NCBI GenBank assembly: GCA_019358945.1
Contig: JAHHIE010000008.1
Location: 1 to 64,000, forward strand
DNA from: Stenomitos rutilans HA7619-LM2
Lineage (GTDB): Bacteria; Cyanobacteriota; Cyanobacteriia; Leptolyngbyales; Leptolyngbyaceae
Reading direction: 5' to 3'
Length of the DNA stretch: 64,000 bases
Shown here: positions 17,734-27,535 of the stretch, piece by piece
How positions within the stretch are numbered: the stretch's first letter is position 1
How the letters are laid out: every line of letters starts with the position of its first letter
Made by a program: the position numbers and the translations under genes
The notes under the pieces: generated by a model
The model's database searches: none
Seen by the model: only the letters and a program-made list of their open reading frames with translations
What the model was told of the DNA's origin: nothing

Positions 17734-18387
17734 TTACCCACGAGGCGCAGTTAATCGGATGGGCTGCTGGATCAGTCCCGCATCCACTTGCTGAAAGAGA
17801 TGATCTAGCGTCGAAGTGTTATCCAGCACTAAATCAGCATGAGCCGCCTTCTTTTGAATCGACATTTGGCTCTCAATACGAAGGCGAACTTGTTGAGAGC
17901 TGAGGCGATCGCGCTTGACGAGCCGTTCTATCTGTTGCTCTTTAGGGCAGCGCACAACCCAAGTCTCAGTGACCAAATCGGTCATACGCGCTTCAAACAG
18001 CAACGGAATCACCAGCACCACAATCAGCGGTTGTGTGTCTTTCATGGACAACGACTGTATCGCCTCCACTAAGCGATCGCGGACGTGTGGATGAATTTGC
18101 TGCTCCAACCACAGGCGTTCCGGCGGACTGCTAAAAATAATATCGCCTAACCGATGACGATCGAGCGTACCATCAGGCAGCAGCAGCCCAGAACCGTACC
18201 GCTCAGCAATTTCTGTCAGTACGGGTGAACTAGGCTCGACCGCTTCACGTGCGTACACATCAGCATCCAGGACAGGCAATTTGTGAATCGTTGCCATGTA
18301 GTTGGAAACCGTTGTTTTGCCCATTCCAATACCACCTGTCAGACCGATGATGCGATGGAAAGGGTGAGATTGGCTACGAGTGTTCAT
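17734..18387 (-). CDS. coaE: dephospho-CoA kinase
   Basis: Catalyses the last step of coenzyme A synthesis, ATP-dependent phosphorylation of dephospho-CoA. 217 residues from the ATG at 18385-18387, chosen because a longer frame to 18453 adds 22 residues with no family character. The P-loop GLTGGIGMGKTT sits at about residues 15-26, followed by VLDADVYAREAV (substrate-binding Asp) and the CoA-domain stretch VIPLLFE. The LID segment R-L-x-x-R-D (ERLVKRDRLS) is present. Length matches the family (about 200). Confidence 0.93.
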   Translation of the reverse strand: MNTRSQSHPFHRIIGLTGGIGMGKTTVSNYMATIHKLPVLDADVYAREAVEPSSPVLTEIAERYGSGLLLPDGTLDRHRLGDIIFSSPPERLWLEQQIHPHVRDRLVEAIQSLSMKDTQPLIVVLVIPLLFEARMTDLVTETWVVRCPKEQQIERLVKRDRLSSQQVRLRIESQMSIQKKAAHADLVLDNTSTLDHLFQQVDAGLIQQPIRLTAPRG

Positions 18388-18918
18388 AGTAGACACCAGA
18401 AAAGCTTGAGGTGAACTGCCAGCAAGGACGCTCTGGGTCAAGCGGTGTGCCAAAAGAAGGCATTTGGTAGAAGTTACGATCGCAGAAGCATCGAGATGCC
18501 CCTAGAGCGACTGCCATTGACACAATGACTTGATTTTGCCAGTTTTCTAGATGATGAACCAAAAATTGGCAAAATGCGCATTTGGGGTTAAATCCATCTC
18601 TCCTTTCTCTCACCTCTCTTTTAATAGAGCGTCTCAAGCGACAAATTGTTGCCGTCTTCACCAATAGACCCAAACGAGCGACTAAAGCCTCTATCAACAC
18701 TGTTGCACGAGTCTCAGTGATTCTCAAGCCAAGCTCAATGTATTCACCCGCACCAGAATGTGTTCACCTGCGCCAGCATTGCAGCAGTGACAAAACTAGA
18801 GCCTTTAAGCGGAATAAATCTATCGGTGACTTTAGAAAGCGATGCACAAAAGGGAAGAGCGACCTTTACAATAAAAAACAACACTGTGCTCAGTAACCAG
18901 TTCAGCGGAGTCTACGCC
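18388..18918. other. gene-free stretch between divergent coaE and ndhM, with one hairpin
   Basis: No convincing gene. A 13-bp inverted repeat (TTTTGCCAGTTTT at 18534-18546 against AAAATTGGCAAAA at 18562-18574, one G-T pair) is the only clear structure. Both flanking genes start here, so it must hold their promoters, which I cannot place with confidence. Confidence 0.5.
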
Positions 18919-19260
18919 ATGCTGTTGAAATCAACTACCCGCCATATCCATATTTTTACCGCTGCTGTTGAAAAGAATGAACTGGTTCCCAGTGATAGCG
19001 TACTAACGTTAGACGTCGATCCAGACAATGAGTTCAACTGGAGTGAAGAATCATTGCAAACGGTATACCGCAAGTTTGATGAATTGGTTGAATTTTACGG
19101 TGGAGCAGATCTGACCGACTACAATCTTCGTCGCATTGGTTCCGACTTAGAGCATTTTGTACGATCGCTGCTACAAAAAGGTGACATCTCATATAACCTC
19201 AATAGCCGCGCTTTAAACTACAGCATGGGCTTGCCGCGCGTCGTTGCTGGCGAAAATTAG
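18919..19260 (+). CDS. ndhM: NDH-1 (NAD(P)H-quinone oxidoreductase) subunit M
   Basis: Small peripheral subunit of the cyanobacterial/plastid NDH-1 complex at the thylakoid membrane, which drives cyclic electron flow and respiration using ferredoxin. 113 residues from the ATG at 18919; an upstream frame to 18760 adds residues that do not look like the family. The sequence is recognisable throughout: [44 protein letters not shown] and [17 protein letters not shown]. Stand-alone gene, as is usual for ndhM. Confidence 0.93.
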   Translation: MLLKSTTRHIHIFTAAVEKNELVPSDSVLTLDVDPDNEFNWSEESLQTVYRKFDELVEFYGGADLTDYNLRRIGSDLEHFVRSLLQKGDISYNLNSRALNYSMGLPRVVAGEN

Positions 19261-19616
19261 CCAATTTCTATACCGTTCAGGTGGCTCCGTTCGCTATCAC
19301 AGCAGACGGTAGTGGTTACGTCTACTAAGCTACTGCCGTTGATCACAGGGTAAACGGGCAGTCTACTCACAGCAGCTAGGTGAGTAAGTTAGGATTGCAG
19401 AGCATGTAGCCGCAATTGCTTACGCTCCTCATATTTATTTACGGAGGGTTAACGGCAAGCACTTTGCTTTAGATTTTTTAACGAAAACTCTCATCAAATC
19501 AGTCTACCGTAACAAATGGTGGCTTTTGATGAGGTTACATTGCATCAGTCGATCGTACGCCACTCATCGCCTGGTCAACGCACCACCCAGTCAACGTTAG
19601 ATTTAGAAGATTTAGC
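19261..19616. other. gene-free leader region before heme oxygenase
   Basis: 356 bp with no coding potential that I can support. It must contain the heme oxygenase promoter. I saw no clear -35/-10 pair or regulatory palindrome. Confidence 0.4.
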
Positions 19617-20333
19617 ATGAGCAGTAATTTAGCAACAAAGCTACGTGAGGGCACTAAAAAGTCTCACTCAATGGCTGAGAACGTCGGGTTTGTAAAATGT
19701 TTCTTAAAGGGAGTGGTCGAGAAAAACTCCTACCGCAAGCTTGTCTCCAATCTTTACTTCGTCTACTCAGCGATGGAAGAGGAGATGGATCAACACCAAC
19801 ACCATCCCATTCTTTCCAAAATCTATTTCTCAGAGTTAAATCGCAAAGCCGCCTTAGAGAAGGATTTGTACTACTACTACGGCAGTAATTGGCGAGAGCA
19901 AGTCGCACCCTCTCCAGCCGCTGAAGCCTATGTGCAACGCATTCGCGATATCTCTAAAACCGCTCCTGAGCTGCTAGTTGCTCACTCCTATACTCGTTAC
20001 CTTGGCGACCTATCGGGTGGTCAGATTCTGAAAGGCATTGCCCAACGTGGTATGAATCTCACCGATGGCAACGGTACAGCCTTCTATGAGTTCAACAACA
20101 TTCCTGACGAGAAGCAGTTTAAAGCAACCTATCGTCAGGCCATGAACGAGCTACCCCTTGATGATGCCACCGCTGATCGCATCGTAGATGAAGCCAATGC
20201 CGCGTTTGGCATGAACATGAAACTGTTCCAGGAGCTAGAAGGTAATTTGATTAAGGCGATCGGCTCCATGCTGTTCAACACCTTAACCCGCCGTCGTACT
20301 CGTGGCAGCACCGAATTAGCCACTGCTGACTAA
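19617..20333 (+). CDS. ho1: heme oxygenase (biliverdin-forming)
   Basis: Opens heme to biliverdin IX-alpha, CO and iron using reduced ferredoxin; biliverdin is the precursor of phycocyanobilin, the chromophore of phycobilisomes and phytochromes. 238 residues, standard for cyanobacterial HO1. The heme-ligating histidine is His17 (KKSHSMAENV). The distal-helix signature LGDLSGGQILKGIAQ (about 134-148) is intact, as is the YFVYSAMEEEMD region. Stand-alone ATG-started gene followed by a hairpin. Confidence 0.96.
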   Translation: MSSNLATKLREGTKKSHSMAENVGFVKCFLKGVVEKNSYRKLVSNLYFVYSAMEEEMDQHQHHPILSKIYFSELNRKAALEKDLYYYYGSNWREQVAPSPAAEAYVQRIRDISKTAPELLVAHSYTRYLGDLSGGQILKGIAQRGMNLTDGNGTAFYEFNNIPDEKQFKATYRQAMNELPLDDATADRIVDEANAAFGMNMKLFQELEGNLIKAIGSMLFNTLTRRRTRGSTELATAD

Positions 20334-20376
20334 TGCTATCTGGTTACGTTGTCTCCCATCTCTAACGTCTTCCCTC

Positions 20377-20424
20377 GAATCCTGAGGGCTTGGTGGTTAA
20401 AGCACTATCAAGTCTTCAGGATTC
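20377..20424 (+). terminator. hairpin after heme oxygenase, possible terminator
   Basis: GAATCCTGAGGGCT at 20377-20390 pairs with AGTCTTCAGGATTC at 20411-20424 (14 bp including two G-U pairs, 20-nt loop), 44 bp after the stop. Only a weak T-run (TAGTTTG) follows. Confidence 0.4.
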
Positions 20425-20660
20425 ATAGTTTGAAGTTGTTGATTTTCGGTTGTTATTTGTTAGAACAAAGCTAGAAATTAGAAGTCAGAAGGCAGGAGCA
20501 AAGCTACAGCGGTTATTGATTGGTTAAGTTACAGTCCCTTGAGGATGAGTAGGGTCTAAAGTGTCGGGTGTGGTGAATGCAAGTGAAAATGGCTGCATCT
20601 CCAAACTCCCTCTGCTTCCCCTCTCCCCTCACTCCCTACCCCTTACCCCTCACCTCCCAC

Positions 20661-21749
20661 ATGGCAGCAAAAATCCCCGTCACCATCATCACAGGTTTCC
20701 TTGGCAGCGGCAAAACAACGCTCATCCGCCATCTGCTGCAAAACAATCAAGGCAGACGAATTGCGGTTTTGGTTAACGAGTTTGGCGAATTGGGCATCGA
20801 TGGCGACCTACTGCGTTCGTGCCAAGTCTGTGATGAAGAGACGTCTGCTGAGGGAACTTCTGCTGATGCCACACGGTCTTTGCCGGAACGCTTGCCTGAG
20901 ATTGTTGAGTTAACCAATGGCTGCCTCTGCTGCACAGTGCAGGAAGAATTTTTATCCGTCATGCTAGAGCTACTCAAACGCAGAGACAGCTTAGACTGTA
21001 TTCTCATTGAGACGTCTGGGCTGGCACTTCCCAAGCCTTTAGTCAAAGCTTTTCGCTGGCACGAGCTGAGCCATGCCGTTACGGTAGACGGCGTGATCAC
21101 GATCGTCGATTGTGAAGCTGTTTCGACTGGAACGATCGCCACCGACCTACAAGCATTAGAAGCCCAGCGCAAAGCAGATCCTAATTTAGATCATGAAACT
21201 CCCATACAAGAGTTGTTTGAAGATCAACTTGCCTGTGCCGATTTAGTCATTCTCAACAAAGCAGATTTAGTTGATCCCCAAACTCAAGCACACGTTGAAC
21301 AACTCGTCCAGCAAGAGCTACCTAGAGCTGTCAAGCTTGTCTCTAGCCAGCACGGACAACTTGACCCGAATCTTTTGCTTGGCTTTCAAGCAGCTGTAGA
21401 AGATCACTTAGACTCTCGCCCCAGCCATCATGATGCGGAAGGAGAGCATGAGCATGATGACAAGATTACCTCGACTCATGTAGTGCTCGATCGCGCTTTC
21501 GACCCTACCATACTGAGGCAGCAACTAGAAACCTTGGTGCAAGAACAAGAAATCTACCGAATTAAAGGCTTCGTTGTTGTACCTCAAAAACCGATGCGCT
21601 TAGTCATGCAGGGCGTTGGCAAGCGCTTTGACCAATTTTATGATCGCCCCTGGCACGCTAAAGAACCACAACAAACTCGACTTGTTTTCATTGGTCGCGC
21701 GTTAGATGCAACTCGCATCAAAACGCAGTTAACTGCTTTACCCGTCTGA
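20661..21749 (+). CDS. cobW: CobW/COG0523-family metal-insertion GTPase
   Basis: G3E-family GTPase of the metallochaperone type that delivers a metal such as cobalt or zinc to a client protein. 362 residues from the ATG at 20661. A longer frame to 20577 reads through a C/T-rich simple repeat and is rejected. Walker A GFLGSGKTT lies at 12-20, the metal-binding motif GCLCC at 87-91, and the guanine-specificity motif NKAD at about 206-209. A His/Glu/Asp-rich loop (HHDAEGEHEHDD, about 258-270) can bind metal. The CobW C-terminal domain (IYRIKGFVVVP) closes the protein. The name CobW is given on sequence resemblance. Other COG0523 GTPases serve zinc, so the client is uncertain. Confidence 0.88.
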   Translation: MAAKIPVTIITGFLGSGKTTLIRHLLQNNQGRRIAVLVNEFGELGIDGDLLRSCQVCDEETSAEGTSADATRSLPERLPEIVELTNGCLCCTVQEEFLSVMLELLKRRDSLDCILIETSGLALPKPLVKAFRWHELSHAVTVDGVITIVDCEAVSTGTIATDLQALEAQRKADPNLDHETPIQELFEDQLACADLVILNKADLVDPQTQAHVEQLVQQELPRAVKLVSSQHGQLDPNLLLGFQAAVEDHLDSRPSHHDAEGEHEHDDKITSTHVVLDRAFDPTILRQQLETLVQEQEIYRIKGFVVVPQKPMRLVMQGVGKRFDQFYDRPWHAKEPQQTRLVFIGRALDATRIKTQLTALPV

Positions 21750-22637
21750 TGGGCAAGAAAAACCCTCAGACCTCTCTTCTCATAATCAAGGCTTTAGACA
21801 GACCTGTTATGAGATCGCTCTGCTATGAGAACAGCTTGTAGACATTGGCGTAATTTTAGCGCCCCTTTAGTTTAGTCAAGCAGGGCTGAAGAATGGATGC
21901 TGAGCGCTGAGAAGGAACGTAGACGCCTTTGCCACATGCGCTCCTAGCGACAAGCTCATACATACAGTGGGAGTACAACCAAATACGCTCAAGAAAGTCA
22001 ATCGTTTCTTCAAGCAATGGACTTTTTATATAAAGAGCGAGTAAAAAGAGTACAAAATTGAAGTCAGTTCTGAAAATTGCTCCTACTATAAATTAATTCT
22101 TCAGTAATAGTTAAATTTATGTGTGGGTACCTGCTGGACTGACAAAAGTCCTGAAACCTCTGAAACTTCGTAGGTTGAGTAAAGCCGTGCCGTCATACCA
22201 GAAAAGCGTTAGCGTAACCTAACGAATCAAGTTTGGCATTGGGCTTCACGCAGTTCAACCCAACCGACACCAAAAGATCGTTAGTCAAGCAGGTATGGTT
22301 AAAAAGAGTAATACAACTAAGTTAGGTCAAGTAAATACTGTAACAATGGATTATAAGAAACTATCTCACAGAATCTTCAAAACATCGTTTAATTTTAGCT
22401 CTCTACTCATCACGCTTGAATGGTAAAGAGCCTTTCTTATACGGATAAAGGACTTTAACACTTTCTTATGTATATAAACGATTTAAGACAAATGCAAGCG
22501 CGTGCGATACACTCTGATCAGCGAATTAAGTTTACACGGTGCACTTGCAAGCTTTACTGAAGAGACCCAAGTGTCACTTCACAAATTTAGGCCGATAGCT
22601 AATACATTTCTGAAATCATACGTTTCGCTTTGAGGTA
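21750..22637. other. 888-bp gene-free boundary region with one repeat
   Basis: A+T-rich transition into the glycan cluster with no gene or RNA that I can support. It contains a repeat starting GTAGGTTGAGT at 22170 and ending TTCAACCCAACC near 22265, related to the element at 63236-63307. Confidence 0.5.
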
Positions 22638-23921
22638 ATGATGAACCAGCAGGTCGAGAACATAAAGAAGGTAGATACGTTGGCAGATCATTCTCCACAT
22701 TGTCAGTTTTGTAAAACCGCTTTGCATCATACGCTGGTTGATCTGGGTATGTCCCCACTATGTGAAAGCTATGTGAGTTTAGAGCAGCTAAACCACGTGG
22801 AAGCATTCTATCCTCTACATGTGCGGGTATGCGATAACTGTCTACTGGCTCAGTTGGAAGCTTATGTGAAGCCGGAGCATATCTTTAGTGAATATGCATA
22901 TTTTTCATCTTATGCAGATACTTGGTTAAAACACTGCAAAGCCTACACCGATCAGGTCGTTGAGCGTTTCAATTTGAATGAGCAAAGCCAGGTTATAGAA
23001 CTTGCCAGTAACGATGGCTATTTGTTGCAGTATTTCGTTGAAAAAAACATTCCTGCTTTAGGAATTGAACCTGCAACAAACATTGCCAAAGTAGCAATCG
23101 CCAAGGGAATCCCAACTGTTAATGAGTTTTTTGGACAGGAATGTGCGCACAGGTTAATTCAACAAGGTAAACAGGCAGATCTCATCGCAGCCAACAATGT
23201 CTTAGCGCATGTTCCCGACCTCAATGACTTTGTTGCTGGAATTAAGATTTTGCTGAAACCTCAAGGTGTGGCAACTGGCGAGATTCCGCATCTGATGCGG
23301 CTAATGGAATCTAACCAATTTGACACTATTTATCACGAGCATTTTTGCTATCACACCTTTACTACTCTTGAGAAAATCTTTGCTGCCCACAGATTAGCTC
23401 TCTTTGATGTCGAAGAACTCTCAACGCATGGGGGGTCACTACGAATTTATGCCTGCCACGAGGACGATTCAACAAAGCCTATTAGTGATCACACCATTGA
23501 ACTAAAAAACCGTGAAAAAGCAGAAGGGTTTACTTCAATTGAGCGTTATACAAACTTTGAAGAGCAGGTACGAGAGACTAAACGTAAATTGCTCGATTTT
23601 TTGATTAAAGTTAAGCGAGAAAGCAAAACGGTTGTGGGATATGGCGCTCCTGGTAAAGGTAATACTCTATTGAACTATTGCGGTATTCGCACTGATTTTC
23701 TAGATTACACAGTCGATCGTAACCCCTACAAACAAGGAAAGTTCTTACCTGGAACTCATATTCCAATCTACCATCCCGACAAAATACGGGAAACAAAGCC
23801 TAATTACGTACTCATCCTTCCCTGGAACTTCAAGGACGAAATTATAACTCAAATGAGCTTTATCCGCGAATGGGGCGGACAATTTGTAGTGCCAATTCCT
23901 GAAGTAAAAGTGTATACCTAA
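22638..23921 (+). CDS. SAM-dependent sugar C-methyltransferase (NDP-hexose C-methyltransferase type)
   Basis: 427 residues with the three-part layout of TylCIII/CloU-type sugar C-methyltransferases. An N-terminal zinc-binding domain has Cys22, Cys25, Cys65 and Cys68. A central SAM-binding domain follows (VIELASNDGYLLQYF, about 119-133). The C-terminal domain carries VVGYGAPGKGNTLLNY (about 332-347) and EWGGQFVVPIPEV. These enzymes add a methyl branch to a keto-sugar nucleotide. Expected substrate: a 4-keto-deoxy sugar linked to CDP or dTDP. The nucleotidyltransferase at 25495 points to CDP, but no dehydratase is present nearby. First gene of the A+T-rich cluster. Confidence 0.85.
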   Translation: MMNQQVENIKKVDTLADHSPHCQFCKTALHHTLVDLGMSPLCESYVSLEQLNHVEAFYPLHVRVCDNCLLAQLEAYVKPEHIFSEYAYFSSYADTWLKHCKAYTDQVVERFNLNEQSQVIELASNDGYLLQYFVEKNIPALGIEPATNIAKVAIAKGIPTVNEFFGQECAHRLIQQGKQADLIAANNVLAHVPDLNDFVAGIKILLKPQGVATGEIPHLMRLMESNQFDTIYHEHFCYHTFTTLEKIFAAHRLALFDVEELSTHGGSLRIYACHEDDSTKPISDHTIELKNREKAEGFTSIERYTNFEEQVRETKRKLLDFLIKVKRESKTVVGYGAPGKGNTLLNYCGIRTDFLDYTVDRNPYKQGKFLPGTHIPIYHPDKIRETKPNYVLILPWNFKDEIITQMSFIREWGGQFVVPIPEVKVYT

Positions 23922-24099
23922 AGCGTTTGTAGATTTTACTCCTACTAGACCAAGTAGAACAAATTCCACTTCTACGAAAGAGCAAGACTGTACAAGCTGC
24001 ATCTCAAGCAAACTTCTACCATTACTAAAGCTAACCAATCTAGATCCAAAATAATTTAGTTTTGCTGTTGGAAACATTTAGATGATTTGAGTATGTAAT

Positions 24100-25401
24100 A
24101 TGTTTATTGATTTGAGCGCGTCTGATACAGGGCAAGTTGGCTTAGAGATGTACCACCTTATCTCAGAGCTGTATCCTATTTGTCGTAGTATTACTGGTAA
24201 TGGGGTACGAAAATCACTACATATTCTACAGAAGTTCATTCCTTTAGAAATTCATGAAGTGCCTACAGGAATGAAAGTTTTTGACTGGACAGTACCGAAA
24301 GAATGGAACATTCGAGATGCCTATGTTAAAAATAGTCGTGGAGAAAAGGTTATTGATTTTCAATTATCCAACTTACATCTGCTAAATTACAGTATTCCAA
24401 TTCATAAAAAGCTGCCCCTAGCGGAGTTAAAAGAGCATCTATACACGCTTCCAGAGGCCCCTGATTGGATTCCTTACCGGACTTCATACTATAAGGAAAA
24501 CTGGGGCTTTTGTCTGAGCCACAATGCTTTAGAAAATTTAGAAGAAGGGGAATACGAGGTTTACATAGACTCTTCATTGCAGGATGGTCACCTCACCTAT
24601 GGAGAGTATTACCTGCCGGGAGAAACGGAGGATGAAGTGCTATTTTCTTGTCATATTTGTCATCCATCCCTCTGCAATGACAATCTTTCAGGAATGGCTT
24701 TAGCAACATTCCTAGCAAAGAGGCTCACTTTACAACCAAGACGATACTCTTACCGTTTTTTGTTTATACCTGGTACGATTGGCTCAATTACTTGGCTCTG
24801 TTTAAACAAAAACATTACTCATAATATCAGGCATGGTCTGGTTATCTCTGGAGTCGGTGACAAAGGAGAAATAACATACAAGCGGAGCCGTCATGGAAAT
24901 GCAGAAATCGATCAGGCAGTAACTCATATTCTGAAACATCTAGGTGAAAAATATAGAATCGAAGAGTTCTCTCCCTACGGCTATGACGAACGCCAGTATT
25001 GCTCACCCGGTTTCAATTTGCCAGTTGGTCGCTTGACCAGGACACCTTTTGGTAAGTATGAAGAGTACCACACATCAGCAGACAACCTAGAGTTTGTTAG
25101 TTCTAAGCATTTGGAAAACTCATGGATAGTTTACTTAGCAGTGATTGATGTTCTCGAAAATAGCAGAATCTATAACAGCAAGAATCCAATGTGTGAACCA
25201 CAGCTAGGCAAACGAGGTCTTTACGGAATGCTAGGCGGTGAACAAGATAAAAAAGATATCGAAATGGCGATGCTATGGGTGCTTAATTTATCCGATGGTA
25301 CACATACTCTATTAGACATTGCAAACCGAGCGGGAATAAGTTTTGAGATGGTCACGAGAGCCACGACCGCACTGTTGCAAGTCGGTTTATTACAAAAATA
25401 A
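24100..25401 (+). CDS. DUF4910 aminopeptidase-like protein with C-terminal winged helix
   Basis: 433 residues. The N-terminal part carries an aminopeptidase-like metal-binding fold in which SCHICHPSLCNDNLSG (about 182-197) supplies His and Asp ligands, followed by YRFLFIPGTIGSITWL. A further DUF2172-like region is inserted near residues 40-110 (EVPTGMKVFDWTVPKEWNI). The last 65 residues form a winged-helix-like domain (SDGTHTLLDIANRAGISF). Proteins of this type recur in polysaccharide gene clusters of many bacteria, often next to C-methyltransferases, but no reaction is established. Here it sits between a sugar methyltransferase and a cytidylyltransferase. Confidence 0.8.
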   Translation: MFIDLSASDTGQVGLEMYHLISELYPICRSITGNGVRKSLHILQKFIPLEIHEVPTGMKVFDWTVPKEWNIRDAYVKNSRGEKVIDFQLSNLHLLNYSIPIHKKLPLAELKEHLYTLPEAPDWIPYRTSYYKENWGFCLSHNALENLEEGEYEVYIDSSLQDGHLTYGEYYLPGETEDEVLFSCHICHPSLCNDNLSGMALATFLAKRLTLQPRRYSYRFLFIPGTIGSITWLCLNKNITHNIRHGLVISGVGDKGEITYKRSRHGNAEIDQAVTHILKHLGEKYRIEEFSPYGYDERQYCSPGFNLPVGRLTRTPFGKYEEYHTSADNLEFVSSKHLENSWIVYLAVIDVLENSRIYNSKNPMCEPQLGKRGLYGMLGGEQDKKDIEMAMLWVLNLSDGTHTLLDIANRAGISFEMVTRATTALLQVGLLQK

Positions 25402-25494
25402 TCAGATATATGATAGGGATAAAGTAAAAAGAACTGTAGATTGAATTGTTTGATATTTTAGATCCGTTTACCAACGATCGAAAGGAGCATTAGT

Positions 25495-26352
25495 ATGAAA
25501 GTTGTCTTATTTTGTGGTGGTTTGGGCACACGGTTACGAGAACATTCTGAAACTGTTCCAAAGCCGATGGTTGAAATCGGTTACCGCCCCATAATCTGGC
25601 ACCTAATGAGGTACTATGCCCACTTTGGGCATAAAGACTTTATTTTATGTCTTGGTTATAAAGGAGACTATATCAAGAATTACTTTCTCAACTACAACGA
25701 ATGTCTATCGAATAATTTCACTTTGTCGGATGGAGGCAAAAGTATCCACCTGCATACTAGTGATATTCAAGATTGGAATATCACCTTCATTGACACTGGA
25801 ATAAACTCTAATATTGGACAGAGATTGCTAGCTGCAAAGCCCTATTTAGCAGGAGAAGATGCTTTTCTAGCTAACTATGCTGATGGTCTCAGTAACCTTA
25901 ACCTTGACTTGTACCTTGATCACTTCCAAAAGCAAGGTAGAATTGCAAGTTTCTTAGCTGTACAACCCTCACAATCCTTTCATGTTGTCTCTTTAAATGA
26001 AGAGTCATTAGTAGAAAGAATCCAGCCTGTTAGCTGCTCGGAGCTGTGGATTAACGGCGGGTTTTTTGCTCTCAAGCAAGAGATTTTTGATTACATTCAG
26101 GATGGAGAGGAACTCGTTCTTGAGCCATTTCAGCGTTTAATTCAAAAGAAGGAACTAGTCGCCTACAGAAATCTTGGCTTTTGGGCTTGCATGGATACGT
26201 TGAAGGAAAAAATGACCTTTGATGAAATGTATACCAAAGGAAATACTCCTTGGACTGTTTGGGAAACTTCGCAAGCTCTAGCGAATGACAAAATGTTCAA
26301 AATTCAATTGTCTAGCACACAAAAAGTATGTTTAGCAAACTCAAACAAATAA
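25495..26352 (+). CDS. rfbF: glucose-1-phosphate cytidylyltransferase
   Basis: Makes CDP-glucose from CTP and glucose-1-phosphate, the entry step to CDP-dideoxy sugars. 285 residues, against about 257 usual for RfbF; the surplus is a C-terminal extension of about 28 residues. The nucleotide-binding signature is near the start: FCGGLGTRLREHSETVPKPM (residues 5-24), then DFILCLGYKG (about 44-53), YADGLSN at the catalytic Asp, and NLGFWACMDTLKE near the end. A clear AAAGGAG precedes the ATG. The next pathway enzymes (RfbG dehydratase, RfbH) are absent from the window. Confidence 0.9.
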   Translation: MKVVLFCGGLGTRLREHSETVPKPMVEIGYRPIIWHLMRYYAHFGHKDFILCLGYKGDYIKNYFLNYNECLSNNFTLSDGGKSIHLHTSDIQDWNITFIDTGINSNIGQRLLAAKPYLAGEDAFLANYADGLSNLNLDLYLDHFQKQGRIASFLAVQPSQSFHVVSLNEESLVERIQPVSCSELWINGGFFALKQEIFDYIQDGEELVLEPFQRLIQKKELVAYRNLGFWACMDTLKEKMTFDEMYTKGNTPWTVWETSQALANDKMFKIQLSSTQKVCLANSNK

Positions 26353-26487
26353 TTTTTGAATCTCATAATGGGGCTTTAAAATACATACGTTCGTTTACAA
26401 AGCGGTACTTCTTGCTAGAAGCTGATTTTTAAGAGCTGTGTTTCATATAAATACGTCTTTATTCATTTTTCAGGAAGAACTTAAATT

Positions 26488-27462
26488 ATGCCAAAAGTTA
26501 GCATTGTAGTTGTTAATTATAACTACTCTAAATACTTAGATGAACGCATTCAAAGTTTCTTAAATCAAACTTATCTGGATTTTGAATTGCTTATTATAGA
26601 TAACGGCTCGACAGATAAGAGTGTAGAAATCATAGAGAAGTATAGAAAAGATCCAAGAGTTTCTGTAAGATATTATTCTGAGAACGAACCACCTTTTAAG
26701 CGCTGGAATGATGGTGTAGATTCTACGCAAGGTGAGTATGTAATGATCGCAGCTTCAGATGATAGTTGTGATCCTAGATTATTGGAAAAGCTAGTTGAAA
26801 AATTGGATAACCATCCTTCTGTTGGTTTTGCTTATGCTCAATCATGGGAAATAGATGATCAGGGTAAGCGATTGTATTTATCTAAGGATTTAACAGATAG
26901 CTTAAATCCAGATCTTTGGGCTACAGATTTTGTTGCCAATGGGCAAGAGATGTGCCATTACATGCTGTTTCTTAATATAATTCGCTTCTCAGGACTCGCA
27001 CGGCGATCTGCTTTTGTTAAAGCTGGTGGATTTGACACACGATTGTCCTATGAGGCAGATTGGCTGCTTTGGTCAAAAATATTAACAATTTCAGACATTG
27101 CTTATGTCGCTGAACCGTTGATTTTTGGTAGGATGCACATGAATTCGTTCGGCAAGGCAGTGAAGAAGATATTGGTACTTGAAGGGCGGTTAGTAGTAAT
27201 TCGTTACTTGCTATCAAACGTAAAGCCACCAGAGCACTTTTGGGAGACAGTCTATAAGCCAATCATAGGATATTGGGTACGGCTAGTATTTTCAGAGAAA
27301 ATTCCAATTAGTATAAACTTAAGGATTTATTGCTTGTTGAAGGAGATAAATCCTCATGTAAATTATTTGTTAGTTATAAATTTTCTTGAGATTTTGAAGA
27401 GAAAAATCGGTCTACTCTATAACTCTTTTTTTCAAAAGAAGATAAAGCTTCTTTTGAAGTAG
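26488..27462 (+). CDS. family 2 glycosyltransferase
   Basis: 324 residues with a GT-A fold at the N-terminus: SIVVVNYNYSKYLDERIQSF (residues 4-23), IDNGSTDKS (about 37-45) and the metal-binding ASDDS (about 90-94). The C-terminal third is rich in basic and hydrophobic residues, as in membrane-associated transferases that build cell-surface glycans on a lipid carrier. The donor and acceptor cannot be read from the sequence. The gene lies 135 bp downstream of the cytidylyltransferase in a same-strand series. Confidence 0.85.
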   Translation: MPKVSIVVVNYNYSKYLDERIQSFLNQTYLDFELLIIDNGSTDKSVEIIEKYRKDPRVSVRYYSENEPPFKRWNDGVDSTQGEYVMIAASDDSCDPRLLEKLVEKLDNHPSVGFAYAQSWEIDDQGKRLYLSKDLTDSLNPDLWATDFVANGQEMCHYMLFLNIIRFSGLARRSAFVKAGGFDTRLSYEADWLLWSKILTISDIAYVAEPLIFGRMHMNSFGKAVKKILVLEGRLVVIRYLLSNVKPPEHFWETVYKPIIGYWVRLVFSEKIPISINLRIYCLLKEINPHVNYLLVINFLEILKRKIGLLYNSFFQKKIKLLLK

Positions 27463-27535
27463 GAATAAAGCATTTTCATTAGTGAGGAAACCACTAAAAT
27501 CCTATTTACTCTGATGCACAAATTTTGTAGTTATT

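Noticed and set aside
20561-20660. longer N-terminus for the CobW-type GTPase
   Set aside because: The extra residues come from a C/T-rich simple repeat; the family begins shortly before the P-loop at 20661.
20334-20660. cobalamin riboswitch before cobW
   Set aside because: No B12-box-like motif seen; only a terminator-like hairpin and simple repeats.
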